Positions 53,867-63,645 of a stretch of DNA of 64,000 nucleotides are shown piece after piece; position 1 is the stretch's first letter, and each line of letters opens with the position of its first letter. Source of the stretch: Chionoecetes opilio (Eukaryota; Arthropoda; Malacostraca; Decapoda; Majidae); NCBI GenBank assembly GCA_016584305.1, contig JACEEZ010013560.1, positions 905,900 to 969,899 of the forward strand, read 5' to 3'. A program made the translations under genes and the position numbers. The notes beneath the pieces are model-generated. The model was given only the letters and a program-made list of their open reading frames with translations. It did not search any database and was not told the DNA's origin.

Positions 53867-54927
53867 TCTTGATTTTGATGTTACAGGTGGCCTTTTCTTC
53901 ACAGGCCAGGCCTTTAAACCGGCTGCTCCTGTAGTCTTGTTCTTGTTCTTGTTTTAGGGCTGTAGAGTCTATTGTCTATTTCTCATATACCACATTCTTT
54001 CCAAAAACTCTTTCACTGTCTCAATCCTCCGTCCCCTTGTCTCACCACACAGTCCCAGCAATAATAACAGCCATTCTCTTCCTGTCCTTTCAACCACCTC
54101 GTTCATGTCACCTCCCATTTCAGTCAAAACCACACGCATCATTTCCATTCTCTCCCCGCTATACTTCTCACATTCTAGTATCACATGTTCCACTGTTTCA
54201 TCCTCACCCATGTCACACATCTGGCACACTTTGCTGCCTGACTCGGACCATCTGTAGTTCCTTGCATTTACATCTAAGCACTGTGTTCTGGCTTGGAAGA
54301 GAAGGTCGCCACCCCGGGTTCCACCATACACACTTTCATACGCTGGTGCCTCTTTCTCCTTATACCATTCTAGTGTTTTCTTTTGCTCCATCTCATTTTT
54401 CCACTTACTCAGCCCCACATACTTCACTACTCTATCGATCTCAGTTTTCCACTTTCTCACATCCCACTCAAGGCCTTCTTCATCACCATTCAACATCTTC
54501 CATTCAATTACATTCGGTCTTCCATCTATCAGTTGATACATCCACCAAAATCGCAATCCACTTCTTTCTACCATTTTTTGGCATCGCTTGCCCCATTTAC
54601 TACTACATTCACTCCACAAATAAACTTTTCGTGCCAATCTTGTGTCCTCCATTCGTTCCAGTCTGATCTTATACCTGAGTGTTGCTTTCGAATGTCTGTC
54701 CCTAAATGTACTCCATCCCATGTCACCTCTTAAACCTTCAGTCGCTGCATACCTGGGTGCATTCAGTGCCATTCTTGCTACTTTATTTTGTCCCACTTCC
54801 AATATCTCTATTTCACTCTCATTCCATGCAATCACCTCCATACCATACATAATGCTTGGGACAGCCACACTTTTCCACACTTCCCTCAACACATCATACT
54901 TGCTTGCCCTCATCCTTGTCATTAAAC
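53867..54927 (-). pseudogene. LINE copy E, C-terminal part
   Basis: The minus strand encodes REVWKSVAVPSIMYGMEVIA, ILEVGQNKVARMALNAPRYA, RGGDLLFQARTQCLDVNARN and the knuckle VCQMCDMGEDETVEHVILEC, ending at a stop at 53969. It is longer than copy D in the middle (VERSGLRFWWMYQLIDGRPN). Its 3' end has AACAAGAACAAGAACAAG (53940) and ATCAAGATC words near 53850-53880, abutting copy D. Confidence 0.9.
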
Positions 54928-55400
54928 TTGATCTTGATCTTGATTTGGGAGTCACCCAGCAGATGCTGTCGGTGAAGCCTTTGGTCCGGCGTTCCCCCAC
55001 ACACGTTATCTGTTGGGAGAGAAACAAAAAGGTGGGGGGGGAGCACAGCCAGGTATTTCATCCCCCCCTCCCAGCACTACACCCACACGGGGTCCCCCAT
55101 AACTGAGGGGCCCCCTGCCTCTCATTCTCTCTCATACGTGCGCTCCAAGAATTCTCCAAGAATTCTTTTACACTCAATCACACGACTGTCACTCCTCCAC
55201 TCAGCACACAACCTCAGCAGGTACTCCATCTCCACACTCCTGTCTCTCATCTCTCTCCATTCTTCCACTCCGACCTCTCCTACCACTACCTCCAACATCT
55301 GTGTTCTAGTATACTCATACCGTTCACATTCCAGCATCAAGTTCTCCACGGTTTCATCCACTCCTGTCACACACATCACACACACCTTGCTGCCACCATT
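54928..55400 (-). pseudogene. LINE copy F, 3' end
   Basis: Minus-strand coding of the knuckle VCVMCVTGVDETVENLMLEC and EYLLRLCAEWRSDSRVIE. The 3' UTR (CACAGCCAGG, GGTCCGGCGTTCCCCCACAC in plus reading) is close to that of copy D, and the (ATCAAG)n tail lies at 54928-54945. It is split from its 5' part (57129-57190) by a DNA element. Confidence 0.88.
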
Positions 55401-57128
55401 TAGTCCTTGAGCCAGACCAAAAGTAATGCTCCGGCGGGGGGAGTAATTCTCATTATGATTTTCCATTAGACCAATGTCTCAAGTGTCAGAAAAGGTGTGA
55501 TGGACATCTGAGAACGGTAGCTTAGTGCCCGGATGGACGCCATCTTTGAAACCACCCAGCTCGAAAATGCCCATTTGGTGGGGTACATTGTTGCACGTGT
55601 ATCTGGACTTCTATACTAGCTATCGATGTGCGGTTGACGACTAAATATACGTCCAATGTGTACCGTCTAAATAAAAAATAATATGAAGCATTTTGTTATA
55701 GATTAATTATTATAAAAATCAATTATCGAAAAAAAATCATATATTTTTCAATATTTTATTATTAGACTTGTACTTTTTTTAGTGAAACAACACTGGTATG
55801 ATTTTCCAAATTATGCCTTTTGCTACACCGTTTATCTGTCTATAAAAATAACTCAACAAGTACAACATATCATCCACCACGAGTTTACAACAAATATATG
55901 TAAAGAGGCATAAAATGACTTAGGCCGCCGCTGGCATTATCTATTCTAACGATAACGCAAGTTAGGAATGTCGTACGGAGAGGATTTTAACACCATACGA
56001 TATCTAATAAGCAGGCGGAAATTGTTACATAGGAAATCTGCACTTTGGTGGCCATCTTGGATTTCAAAATGGCCGCCAATTATATTAATTATTCATTACT
56101 AGAGTTTGGAAAGACGTATGGAGCTGATTTTAACACCATACGATGTATATTCCTAATAAGCAAGCGGAGGTATCATTGAACATGTCATGTTTTAGTCAAA
56201 TAACACCGGTATGATCTTCCAAATTATACATTTTGCTAAACCGTTTATCTGTCTATAAAGATTTTCAGGCAATTTGGCCTGCATTATAATAGAGAACAAC
56301 ATATGCTATACAATATACAGTGCACACAAAGTTAATCATCAGAGTCGCCATCAGAGTCATTGGCATCCTGAGCCACGATAGCATCATCCTGCACCATGTT
56401 GGAGCATCCCTGCAGCTTACACACAACAGTGCACTTCAACCCATTCAGTATGCAGGAGCAATCTGACGGTCGACACGTCCTTCTGCATGTGCATGAGATG
56501 AGATTCAAGACGACATCTGGAGCTGGTAGACCCGCCATCCATCGGATTTTGAGCGAACCGCCATCATCGAGTTCCCAGCCATGTCCTGCTGATGGTGATG
56601 GGACGTCTGGCAGGTTTTCAAGGCTGCGTCGCCAGATAGCCGCCTGATAGTTGGCCCTAAGCGTATGCTGCATCAAGGAGTCTTCACAAGGCGGCAATTG
56701 TCCAGATTCGATCTGGCCCTTCTTTGTGTTGTTTCACTAAAAAAAGTACAAGTCTAATAATAAAATATTGAAAAATATATGATTTTTTTTCGATAATTGA
56801 TTTTTATAATAATTAATCTATAACAAAATGCTTCATATTATTTTTTATTTAGACGGTACACATTGGACGTATATTTAGTCGTCAACCGCACATCGATAGC
56901 TAGTATAGAAGTCCAGATACACGTGCAACAATGTACCCCACCAAATGGGCATTTTCGCGCTGGGTGGTTTCAAAGATGGCGTCCATCCGGGCACTAAGCT
57001 ACCGTTCTCAGATGTCCATCATGCATTTTCTGATACCTGAGATATTGCCCTAATGGAAAATCATAATGAGAATTACTCCCCCCGCCGGAGCATTCACTTC
57101 AAAATATGGCCGGTTGGCTCAAGGACTA
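55401..57128. mobile_element. Long-TIR DNA transposon, 1.73 kb
   Basis: The ends TAGTCCTTGAGCC at 55401 and GGCTCAAGGACTA at 57128 are flanked by ATT (55398-55400, 57129-57131). The inverted arms of about 390 bp (55401-55796 and 56733-57128) agree through ATGCTCCGGCGGGGGGAGTA, GATGGACGCCATCTTTGAAA and GTACAAGTCTAATAATAAAA in inverse. Between them are two internal direct repeats (ATTTTAACACCATACGAT at 55988 and 56133; CGTTTATCTGTCTATAAA at 55829 and 56245) and the ORF at 56332-56697. The arms are far longer than usual MITE TIRs. Confidence 0.9.
56332..56697 (-). pseudogene. Cysteine-rich C-terminal fragment of a transposon-associated protein
   Basis: A 121-codon minus-strand frame. It reads MPPCEDSLMQHTLRANYQAA then IWRRSLENLPDVPSPSAGHG W, WMAGLPAPDVVLNLISCTCR and RTCRPSDCSCILNGLKCTVV CKLQGCSNM, and ends in an acidic tail (SDGDSDD). 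The paired cysteines CTCRRTC, CSC, CTVVC, C suggest a metal-binding CXC-like module. From memory, similar tails occur in uncharacterised proteins that are multicopy in invertebrate genomes. It lies wholly between the long TIRs. A larger ancestral protein is likely, since the frame opens abruptly. Confidence 0.6.
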
Positions 57129-57190
57129 ATTCTTCCATCTGTACATACGACTATTTACCTCCAGCGACATTGTCCTGGCTCTGAAGAGTA
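57129..57190 (-). pseudogene. LINE copy F, 5' remnant
   Basis: In minus reading this is the segment (CTCTTCAGAGCCAGGACAAT, GTCGCTGGAGGTAAATAGTC) that precedes the knuckle in copy D (LFRARTKSLEVNSRMYRWKN). It confirms that the transposon at 55401-57128 landed inside the LINE. Confidence 0.85.
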
Positions 57191-57400
57191 AAGGCCGGTT
57201 CCCGCCATCCCGCTTGTACCCGGGATAGTAAGAGCTACCTGTAAGATTGTCTTCAGTGATGGAAACATCTTGGGATCAAGGAGGTTAAACACACTCAGAA
57301 TGTCTGGCATGTCTTCTGGCCTCTTCCTGCTCAAAAAGCTTTTCGCCACGATGACCTCTTCTGGGACTAGTTGGATAATCATCAGAAACACATCAATCTA
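57191..57400 (-). pseudogene. hAT-type transposase C-terminal relic (ZMYM1-like)
   Basis: The minus strand reads RKRPEDMPDILSVFNLLDPK MFPSLKTILQVALTIPGTS. The ALTIPVTxxxAERSFS-like motif of the hAT dimerisation region is expected here, but the frame loses similarity right after PGTS. Short relic. Confidence 0.5.
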
Positions 57401-57419
57401 GACCACAGAAAATGTACAG

Positions 57420-58221
57420 AAACACTTACCACAAACTAATATTTTGTTTGGTTGCCTTTCCTCTTGATTGCTTGATGTAACCTTTATGGGAAAAAGTCAG
57501 CCAATGTGTGTAAAAAGTCCTCACCTAAGTTGTGCCACATGTCTAGGAGAGCTGCCTTGAGTTTTAGTATGAAACTTGTGTCCGTCTCTCTCACTTTCCT
57601 TTTCATTAGAGGCTTAGAGCCCACAAGATTTCGAGGGGATTTAAGTCAGGACTGTTTGCAAGCCAGTCTTGAAAATGTTTTATGGCACAATTTCCTAACC
57701 ACTCCTTCATTGGCCTACAGCTATGACACGGTGCACCGTCTTCCATGAATGTCTCAGCATTGCACTTGTCAAAGCACTCCTCTAAATTGTCAAACAGTAA
57801 ATCGAGATATCTTTCACCATTCATAGTAACACTTTCTTCTATAATAACTAAATTTCCAACACCGTAATAAGAAAAACGGCCCCACACCATCAGTTTATCA
57901 GGATGCCCCGCATGTGTCACCACATATTTGTGTTCGTAACGATCAGCACATTTTGGACGACGAACGCGTTTACTTGGTGCACCTGTCACAGTGAATATAT
58001 TTTCATCTGACCAAAGTATGGAACGAACTTTGTCAAGTGGCCAGGTAACATATTATCTGGCGAAAGCAACGCGATTTTCTGTGTGGCGAGGTGTTAAGAA
58101 AGGCTTACGTGCAGCACGGCTGGAAGGCAAGTGCAAGTCCTTTAGAATATATCGAGAAACAGTTCTCACAGACACATTATGCAGTAAACTTACCAGCCTT
58201 GTGTATAGGGAGTAGCTAAGG
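57420..58221 (-). pseudogene. Tc1-like transposase, part 1
   Basis: The minus strand shows the second HTH (VSVRTVSRYILKDLHLPSSR), then SILWSDENIF with the first catalytic Asp. It continues with VWGRFSYYGVGNLVIIEESV, FMEDGAPCHS (second Asp) and NSPDLNPLE (Glu), and a C-terminal helix (WHNLGEDFLHTLADFFP). This is the DDE triad of Tc1 transposases. Frame breaks occur near 57610 and 58050. It is inactive. Confidence 0.88.
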
Positions 58222-59321
58222 GTGATCTGGGGCCAGATGCTGAGAGCGAGCTAGGGCGCCCTATCCACTAGGGCGCCTGTGGTAAGGCAAACTGCCCTCC
58301 CACCGCTATGCTCAGACGAGAATGCCGCCTTAGTGGCACCGCTTAAAGGCGCTGAAACTAAGGCATAGTCTGACCCTGCCTTAGTGAGCTGCTGTTGGCC
58401 TCTGCCAGACATTCATCTTCTGTTTAGAAGGCAAATACAGCCTTGTTACAGTTGCTACAACGTAACAATTGGTGTTTACGTAATAATAGTGTAACAAGGT
58501 GTGTATGAATCTATCGTGGAATACTAAATGCGGCACTATAGGGGTGTGAAATGTTGGCGATAGCAATGTTGTGTGTTGTGTGTTGGTATAACTGCTTGGA
58601 TGTGCCCAGACAAGTGTCACGGAGGGTGTAAAATGTTGTACTATTACATGGTATTATCATACTACCAGATGATATTTAGGACAACTGAAAATACCATCAT
58701 CTTCACGAGACATTAGTACATATCATGAATGTATGAAAATTACAGAAAACTATACCTATAATAAGATAATGAGAGCAAAATTAAATCGTGTATACATTTT
58801 TTTTTTTAACCTTTTTTTATTAAACTCCTTCTTATTCTTGTAATTTTGCTTGCATTAAATTTTCACTCACTGGCTCGGAATCAGCACACCTTAACGATTA
58901 CCATGGTATATGACACGCCCCAATGCAAAAATATATAAGTGGTCAAAACCTGCGATGAACGTCAAACATGTGACAAAACAGATTTTCGGCGGGGCGAGCG
59001 TTGCACTTCGCCTTAGTGCAGGTGTGAGGGGGGAGGGACAAAAATTCTTGTTTCAGTGGAGAAGTGTTCAAGCCTTGTGATTGGTCGAAGCTGCCTAAAC
59101 AGCACTCAGACAGGCAGCGTGATTGGCTAGTAGGATTCTCGGACCACGCCCATGCCTTGGGCTTTGGAGGTGTAAGGCAGGGCAAAAGCGCCTGAAATAT
59201 CGACTGTACATAGGCCTGAGCCGATGCCTTAGCCGGGTCGTTACATAAGCGCCTGAAGACGGGTAAGGCGCTCTTTTCGCCTTACCTCTAAGGCACTTTT
59301 CAGCATCTCCCCCCTGATCAC
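58222..59321. mobile_element. 1.1-kb TIR element inside the Tc1 relic
   Basis: GTGATCTGGGGCCAGATGCT at 58222 and AGCATCTCCCCCCTGATCAC ending 59321 are inverted. Next to each end are subterminal motifs with GGCGCC and CCTTAG words. It has no transposase. The Tc1 reading resumes at about 59330 (VMGRKPQLTS). Confidence 0.75.
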
Positions 59322-59420
59322 TTGTGAGTTGTGGTTTACGTCCCATCACCACACTACCTAAACCAGGCTTCACAATGTAGCGCTCGATTTCACAATATCT
59401 GGCGCACAGACAGTAGAGAT
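59322..59420 (-). pseudogene. Tc1-like transposase, part 2 (N-terminal)
   Basis: In minus reading KPGLGSVVMGRKPQLTS fits the GRKP..LT linker before the second HTH of Tc1 transposases. Short and uncertain. Confidence 0.45.
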
Positions 59421-60100
59421 GACACTACACCCGTCACACTTACTTAAGCACTGACAGTTGCAAGGCGCGGTAAAGCAAACCCTCATCTATGGGTGAATTA
59501 CCACATATGAAAAAAAATCTAAATAATTCACTTTTAACGGTTGAGGAGATTTTATGAGGAGAGGGAAAAAGAAGTGCAGCGCACCGCTCCGCCAACTACT
59601 TTGACTTGTACGTAGCTATACTCAAGTCACATTCAAGTGTGCCTTAAATACTTGGTGTGCCTTGTGCAACAAAAACGTTTGAGAACCACTTCGCTAGTCT
59701 ACTGGCCCTCTGCTTCACCAACCTGCTGAGCTTGTAGTTGTAGACAATGTACAGGCAGCGGCAATCTCCCGTCCTGACATCATCTGCTGCTACAGCTACA
59801 GAAGGAAGTAACTCTTCCTCCGCCTCCTCTAGCCTACTAGGCTGCACTACATTGCCTTGGCCACCTTTCTTTTTGAAAAAGATTCTTATAGCCATACTGC
59901 TATCTACCACCAGATGTCAACAAGCCCAGTAACCTGTGCGCTCTGCTCTCTTTCTCTCTCGCTCACACACTGCGTGACTGCGTGTGTGCTGGCCCTGCTG
60001 CACTTCTCCCAAACTCAACGCGTTTGGTGCAGCCAAAGCTGAGTTGCCAGGTAGTGAAATAGTGTCCACACTGCGTGACTGGTGGCCCGTGACGGGTGGC
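59421..60100. other. Unassigned spacer with a possible hAT terminus
   Basis: AAAACGTTTGAGAACCACTT at 59669 resembles a hAT terminus in inverse (AAGTGGTTCTCAAAC). No gene recognised. Confidence 0.4.
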
Positions 60101-60179
60101 CGATTAGCGAGTGGCCGTTAATACCTGATAGGAGTGTGAACCGGACGGGATCAAGCCGAATGATTTCCGTACGAGACCT

Positions 60180-60345
60180 ATCAATTTTGTATTAACAAGA
60201 ATAAAAAAAATTGTGTTGGCCCCGGTCTGGGCTATTCTTAATTTCATATAAAAGAAAAAAACTATTTGAGATCCGGGGCTATCCATAAAACATCCGGGGC
60301 TATAGCCCCCAATGCCCAGGCCTAACTACGCCCCTGACCTAATCT
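60180..60345. repeat. Possible MITE end (CAGGGGCGTAGTTAGGCC)
   Basis: In minus reading the sequence starts GTCAGGGGCGTAGTTAGGCC TGGGCATT. GGGGCTATAGCCCC palindromic words follow. The other end is not identified. Confidence 0.45.
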
Positions 60346-60454
60346 CATCGCCTACCCAAGAAGCTTATTAATTAACCTAACCTCACCGATTAACAGTGGT
60401 GGAACAAGGGGTGTAAAAATGGGGGGACACCATAGTTTTCATATACTATATAGG

Positions 60455-60489
60455 CTATATATATAGTATATATATATATATATATATAT
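60455..60489. repeat. (TA)n microsatellite, left of the transposon
   Basis: A TA-rich array that continues in kind at 63272, so the element appears to have landed in it. Confidence 0.9.
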
Positions 60490-63268
60490 TAGGGTGCCAA
60501 TAAAAAACGAAAGTTGGATTTTTTGAACGGCCCTTAGTGGAATACTGTGGGGTGGTGAGAAAACAACGTGTGTAAAATTTGAGCGCAATCGAAGTATATT
60601 TAAAGGTGGCGCAAGTCGATTGATTGTTCCCCCTATAGACTCCGATAGGGACTACAAGGAAGGACATCGTCTCTGGGGTGTTTGTTGGCAATATTGAAGC
60701 CTTTTGAGACCTCCCTTTCCTCCAGCTGGGCTGCTGGTCCCCCTCGCTCTTCAAAGCGAGTATTAGCCCCTCTAGGGGCGGGGGGTATCATGGTTGCCCA
60801 AGCCACTCATTGTCTTCCGCTTGGCCGGGGAAGGGAAGCCTTCGATGTTCCTGGCTGTTATCGACGGTGCCTCTCGACGACCTGCAAGAGGAATTGGCGC
60901 TGATCCTTGTTCTTCGTCAGGCTGAGGTTGAAGGACTGGAACAGCGCTACCCCTCGCTCCGCCGTGTCGTTGGTGACGTGTAGGCTCGCGACGCGCCGAG
61001 ACGCCGCGACGAACCCCGTGTCACTCGGCCACTCCTCCGGCTCCTTCGAGAGGAACGCCCTCTCCGCTCCGACGGCGTCGAGGAGGGCGCCGGACACCTG
61101 GCTTCCGAACGACGCTAGCGTGGACGAGGCGAGGCGGGCATCGGAGACGGTGATGCGCTTCGGCGGTTCCTCGGATCCTTTTTCCCGCTGCATCGCTTCC
61201 GCCAGCGCCTTCTTCTCGGCGGTTGGCAAGCGGTGGTCGAAGAGAGCCATGGCGACCAGTGGCTCGCTCAGGTACCAGAAGTGCCGGGAGAAGGTCTTCA
61301 CGCACGCCTTGCCGATCTCAGCGTCGTGGAAGTTGCGGAGGTCGGCGGCCAGTTTCAAGTCATTCGCCGGCGCGAAGGCGGCCACGGGCGCCTCGAACCA
61401 GCGGGTCACGTAGACCTCAGCGACGAAGAAGGTGAACCGGCGGAGGCTGGACAGCTCGCGCGGCGAGCAGAGCTCCCCCAATTGGGCGGCGAACAGCGTA
61501 ATCTTCGCCGCGTAGATGGCGCGCGCCATCCAGCGCGCGCGGTGCATGGCGCCCGGTCGCCGGAACTTCACCTTCGGGACGTCGCCCTCGCCACCCAGCA
61601 GGACGATGAAGAGCTCCAGCATCTCCTTGTAGTCGTTCCGCGGGTGGCTGGTGTTGAACAGCGCGGCCCACTCCTGCAGAAGTGTGTCCCGCTTGTTCAG
61701 GAGAGTGGGCGGCAGCTCGTCGGGCATTGGCGGCTCCGGCTGGCTCTGGTCGATGAAAGCCCACCGTTCCTTGAATCGGTTGAAGACGCCGATGTCAGGA
61801 CCCGACGACGGCCCCATGCAGATAGAGAACGCCTTCTCCAGCACCAGCTCGTGTACATGCTGCCGGCAGGCAAGGCTTAGCAGACGCCGACCAAGCTTCT
61901 GCTCCAGCAGGGTGCAGGCACCGGCGAGGGCTCCAGTGTTGGCGGTGGTCGTAGCGAACGACATAGCCACCACACGCTCTGCGAGCACCCAGTCGTCGAG
62001 CGCTTCAGGCACGGCGCTCGCCATCGCCTCTCCAGTTCCACTTGCCAGCTTGGGAACGCCGATGAGCTTCTGGACGCCGTCGCCGGAGACGAGGATAGCC
62101 AGCCGATCCACCCGCGTACCGTCGCAATCCGGCAGGATCTTCCCGTCCCAGTGAACGGTAAGAGGCGTGTCAGGGACGAAGGTTGTCTTGACTTCCGCGG
62201 CCAGCTGGGACCGATAGCCGGCGCGAGCCTGCCGGATGCTCTCGGCATTCAGGATCAGCTCCTGAGGATTGTGACCGAGGCTACTGGCGGTCGCCGCGAC
62301 GATGGGGAGCGATTTGCGGTCGCTCACGCCGGTCCGGTCGAGGGCGCTCGCTAACTCCTGGGAGAGCACGACCTCTGACCCCCGCGCTCGTCGCTTCGGA
62401 GGGCTTGCACCGGTCGGCTCAGCGGTAGCAGCCGCCCCGCCGCGTGCCGGACTGGACTCAACCGAGGAGGAGGAGGAGGAGGAGGAGGACGCGAGCACCG
62501 CGCGTTCGTCCAGCTGCGATGTCGAGGCTTCTCGTGATCGCTTCTCTGCCGCCACTGTCATCTCCCGGCGCTGAACTCGGCGCTCCAGCACCCTGTCAGC
62601 TCCCTGCATGATCCCTCGGCGACCCTTCTCGCGTTGCGCCGCTAGGAACTCGCGATCAGCCGGGATCGTCATCAGGGTCATCGCGTCGGCGTGGGCGACG
62701 TCGAAGAGGTCGCAGATGGCCTCTTGAAACTCTTCCTCCTTCGTCTTGTTCGTCGCTCTTCCCTTGCTCTTCACGAGCGCCTTCCAGTCCTTGAACAAGA
62801 TCTTCACCTTGCGAACGGCGCTTTTTGCCGTCATCGTTGGGATCCTCGCCGTCTCCCAGAACCTTAGCACCTCTTGGACAGTGGCCGCGGCGCTGCTGGC
62901 GACGGTTTTCTTTTCCACGTTGTGGAAGTAGAAAGCCCGCTTGAGCACTTCGCCACGAGAGGGGAGTTTGGCTCCAAGGATGGGGTCGGGGTTTGGCTGT
63001 CCCACCAGCCAAACAGTCGTAGCTGCGCGTGAATGAGCCATTCTGAAAAAGAAATGGGTGATTTAGAACCCTAGCCTTTCAGACTTCGGTACAGGTATAA
63101 TCACAAAGTACACATAGTACAGGTTTCAATTCACTTGCGCCACCTCTAAATATAAACCGATTCGCTTCAAATTTTGCATGAGAGGTTTTCTCATTACTGC
63201 TCAGTATCCCACCAAGGGCCGTTAAAAAATATCAAGTTTTAAATTTACCCATATGCACTATTGGCACC

Positions 63269-63271
<3 letters not shown>
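60490..63271 (-). mobile_element. Intact-looking TIR DNA transposon, 2.78 kb
   Basis: TAGGGTGCCAATA at 60490 and its inverse TATTGGCACCCTA ending 63271. The inverted ends extend imperfectly for about 150 bp: AACGGCCCTTAGTGGAATAC / GTATCCCACCAAGGGCCGTT and GGTGGCGCAAGT / ACTTGCGCCACC. (TA)n lies on both sides. It holds one long ORF (60858-63041, minus). The only other open frames are shadows. The gap 60620-60857 holds GC-rich non-coding sequence. It looks like a complete single-gene cut-and-paste element. Confidence 0.9.
60858..63041 (-). CDS. 727-aa DDE transposase-like protein
   Basis: A single uninterrupted frame from ATG at 63041 to TAA. N-terminal region: residues about 1-160, helical and basic (KAVRKVKILFKDW-like), with LFDVAHADAM and FLAAQREKGRRG. 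Residues 165-222 are low-complexity, with nine serines at 185-193 and a basic PPKRRARG that could be a nuclear signal. Core: VHWDGK (Asp299), VDRLAILVSGDGVQKLIGVP, AMSFATTTANTG (359-370), ACRQH (391-395, a C-x2-H motif), then a long helical insertion. C-terminal NDTAERGV (691-698, candidate Glu695) and QFLLQVVERHR. By layout this is an RNase H-like DDE transposase with C/DxxH, as in hAT-related families. From memory, relatives are multicopy in arthropods. They read SFDTT where this has SFATT. It has no recognisable BED finger. The function is inferred from layout and TIR context. Confidence 0.75.
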   Translation of the reverse strand: MAHSRAATTVWLVGQPNPDPILGAKLPSRGEVLKRAFYFHNVEKKTVASSAAATVQEVLRFWETARIPTMTAKSAVRKVKILFKDWKALVKSKGRATNKTKEEEFQEAICDLFDVAHADAMTLMTIPADREFLAAQREKGRRGIMQGADRVLERRVQRREMTVAAEKRSREASTSQLDERAVLASSSSSSSSSVESSPARGGAAATAEPTGASPPKRRARGSEVVLSQELASALDRTGVSDRKSLPIVAATASSLGHNPQELILNAESIRQARAGYRSQLAAEVKTTFVPDTPLTVHWDGKILPDCDGTRVDRLAILVSGDGVQKLIGVPKLASGTGEAMASAVPEALDDWVLAERVVAMSFATTTANTGALAGACTLLEQKLGRRLLSLACRQHVHELVLEKAFSICMGPSSGPDIGVFNRFKERWAFIDQSQPEPPMPDELPPTLLNKRDTLLQEWAALFNTSHPRNDYKEMLELFIVLLGGEGDVPKVKFRRPGAMHRARWMARAIYAAKITLFAAQLGELCSPRELSSLRRFTFFVAEVYVTRWFEAPVAAFAPANDLKLAADLRNFHDAEIGKACVKTFSRHFWYLSEPLVAMALFDHRLPTAEKKALAEAMQREKGSEEPPKRITVSDARLASSTLASFGSQVSGALLDAVGAERAFLSKEPEEWPSDTGFVAASRRVASLHVTNDTAERGVALFQSFNLSLTKNKDQRQFLLQVVERHRR

Positions 63272-63342
<71 letters not shown>

Positions 63343-63352
63343 ATATATATAT

Positions 63353-63386
<34 letters not shown>

Positions 63387-63420
63387 GTGTATTATACAGC
63401 CTAATATACTATATATTGTC
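63272..63420. repeat. (TA)n microsatellite, right of the transposon
   Basis: TA runs with a few TAATATA slips. Confidence 0.95.
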
Positions 63421-63564
63421 TAAAATATATAATATATAACCAATAACCATTGTTGTTGTGGTGACGGTGAAAATTGCGGGCTTAGACGACCCCAACCCTG
63501 CCTTAGCCTACACTCGCTGCGCTGTCCTAGGCGGAGCGAAATTTGCTTTCGAAAATGTCCAACT

Positions 63565-63645
63565 AGCTAAGATGGTCTTAGTCCCCTAAGATGGTCTTAG
63601 TCCCCTAAGATGGTCTTAGTAGTGTTCGAAAATGCCCCCCCCCAG
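63565..63645. repeat. Short tandem repeat, about 22-bp unit
   Basis: TAAGATGGTCTTAGTCCCC is repeated three times (third unit partial). TTCGAAAATG flanks both sides in direct orientation. Confidence 0.9.

Noticed and set aside
61233..61880. Plus-strand 215-codon frame opposite the 727-aa ORF
   Set aside because: Antisense shadow typical of GC-rich coding DNA. No start context or motif supports it, while the minus frame has DDE-like blocks.
60858..63041. Bacterial contamination as the source of the GC-rich ORF
   Set aside because: It is enclosed by TIRs in AT-rich eukaryotic repeat DNA, and the protein layout resembles eukaryotic transposases.
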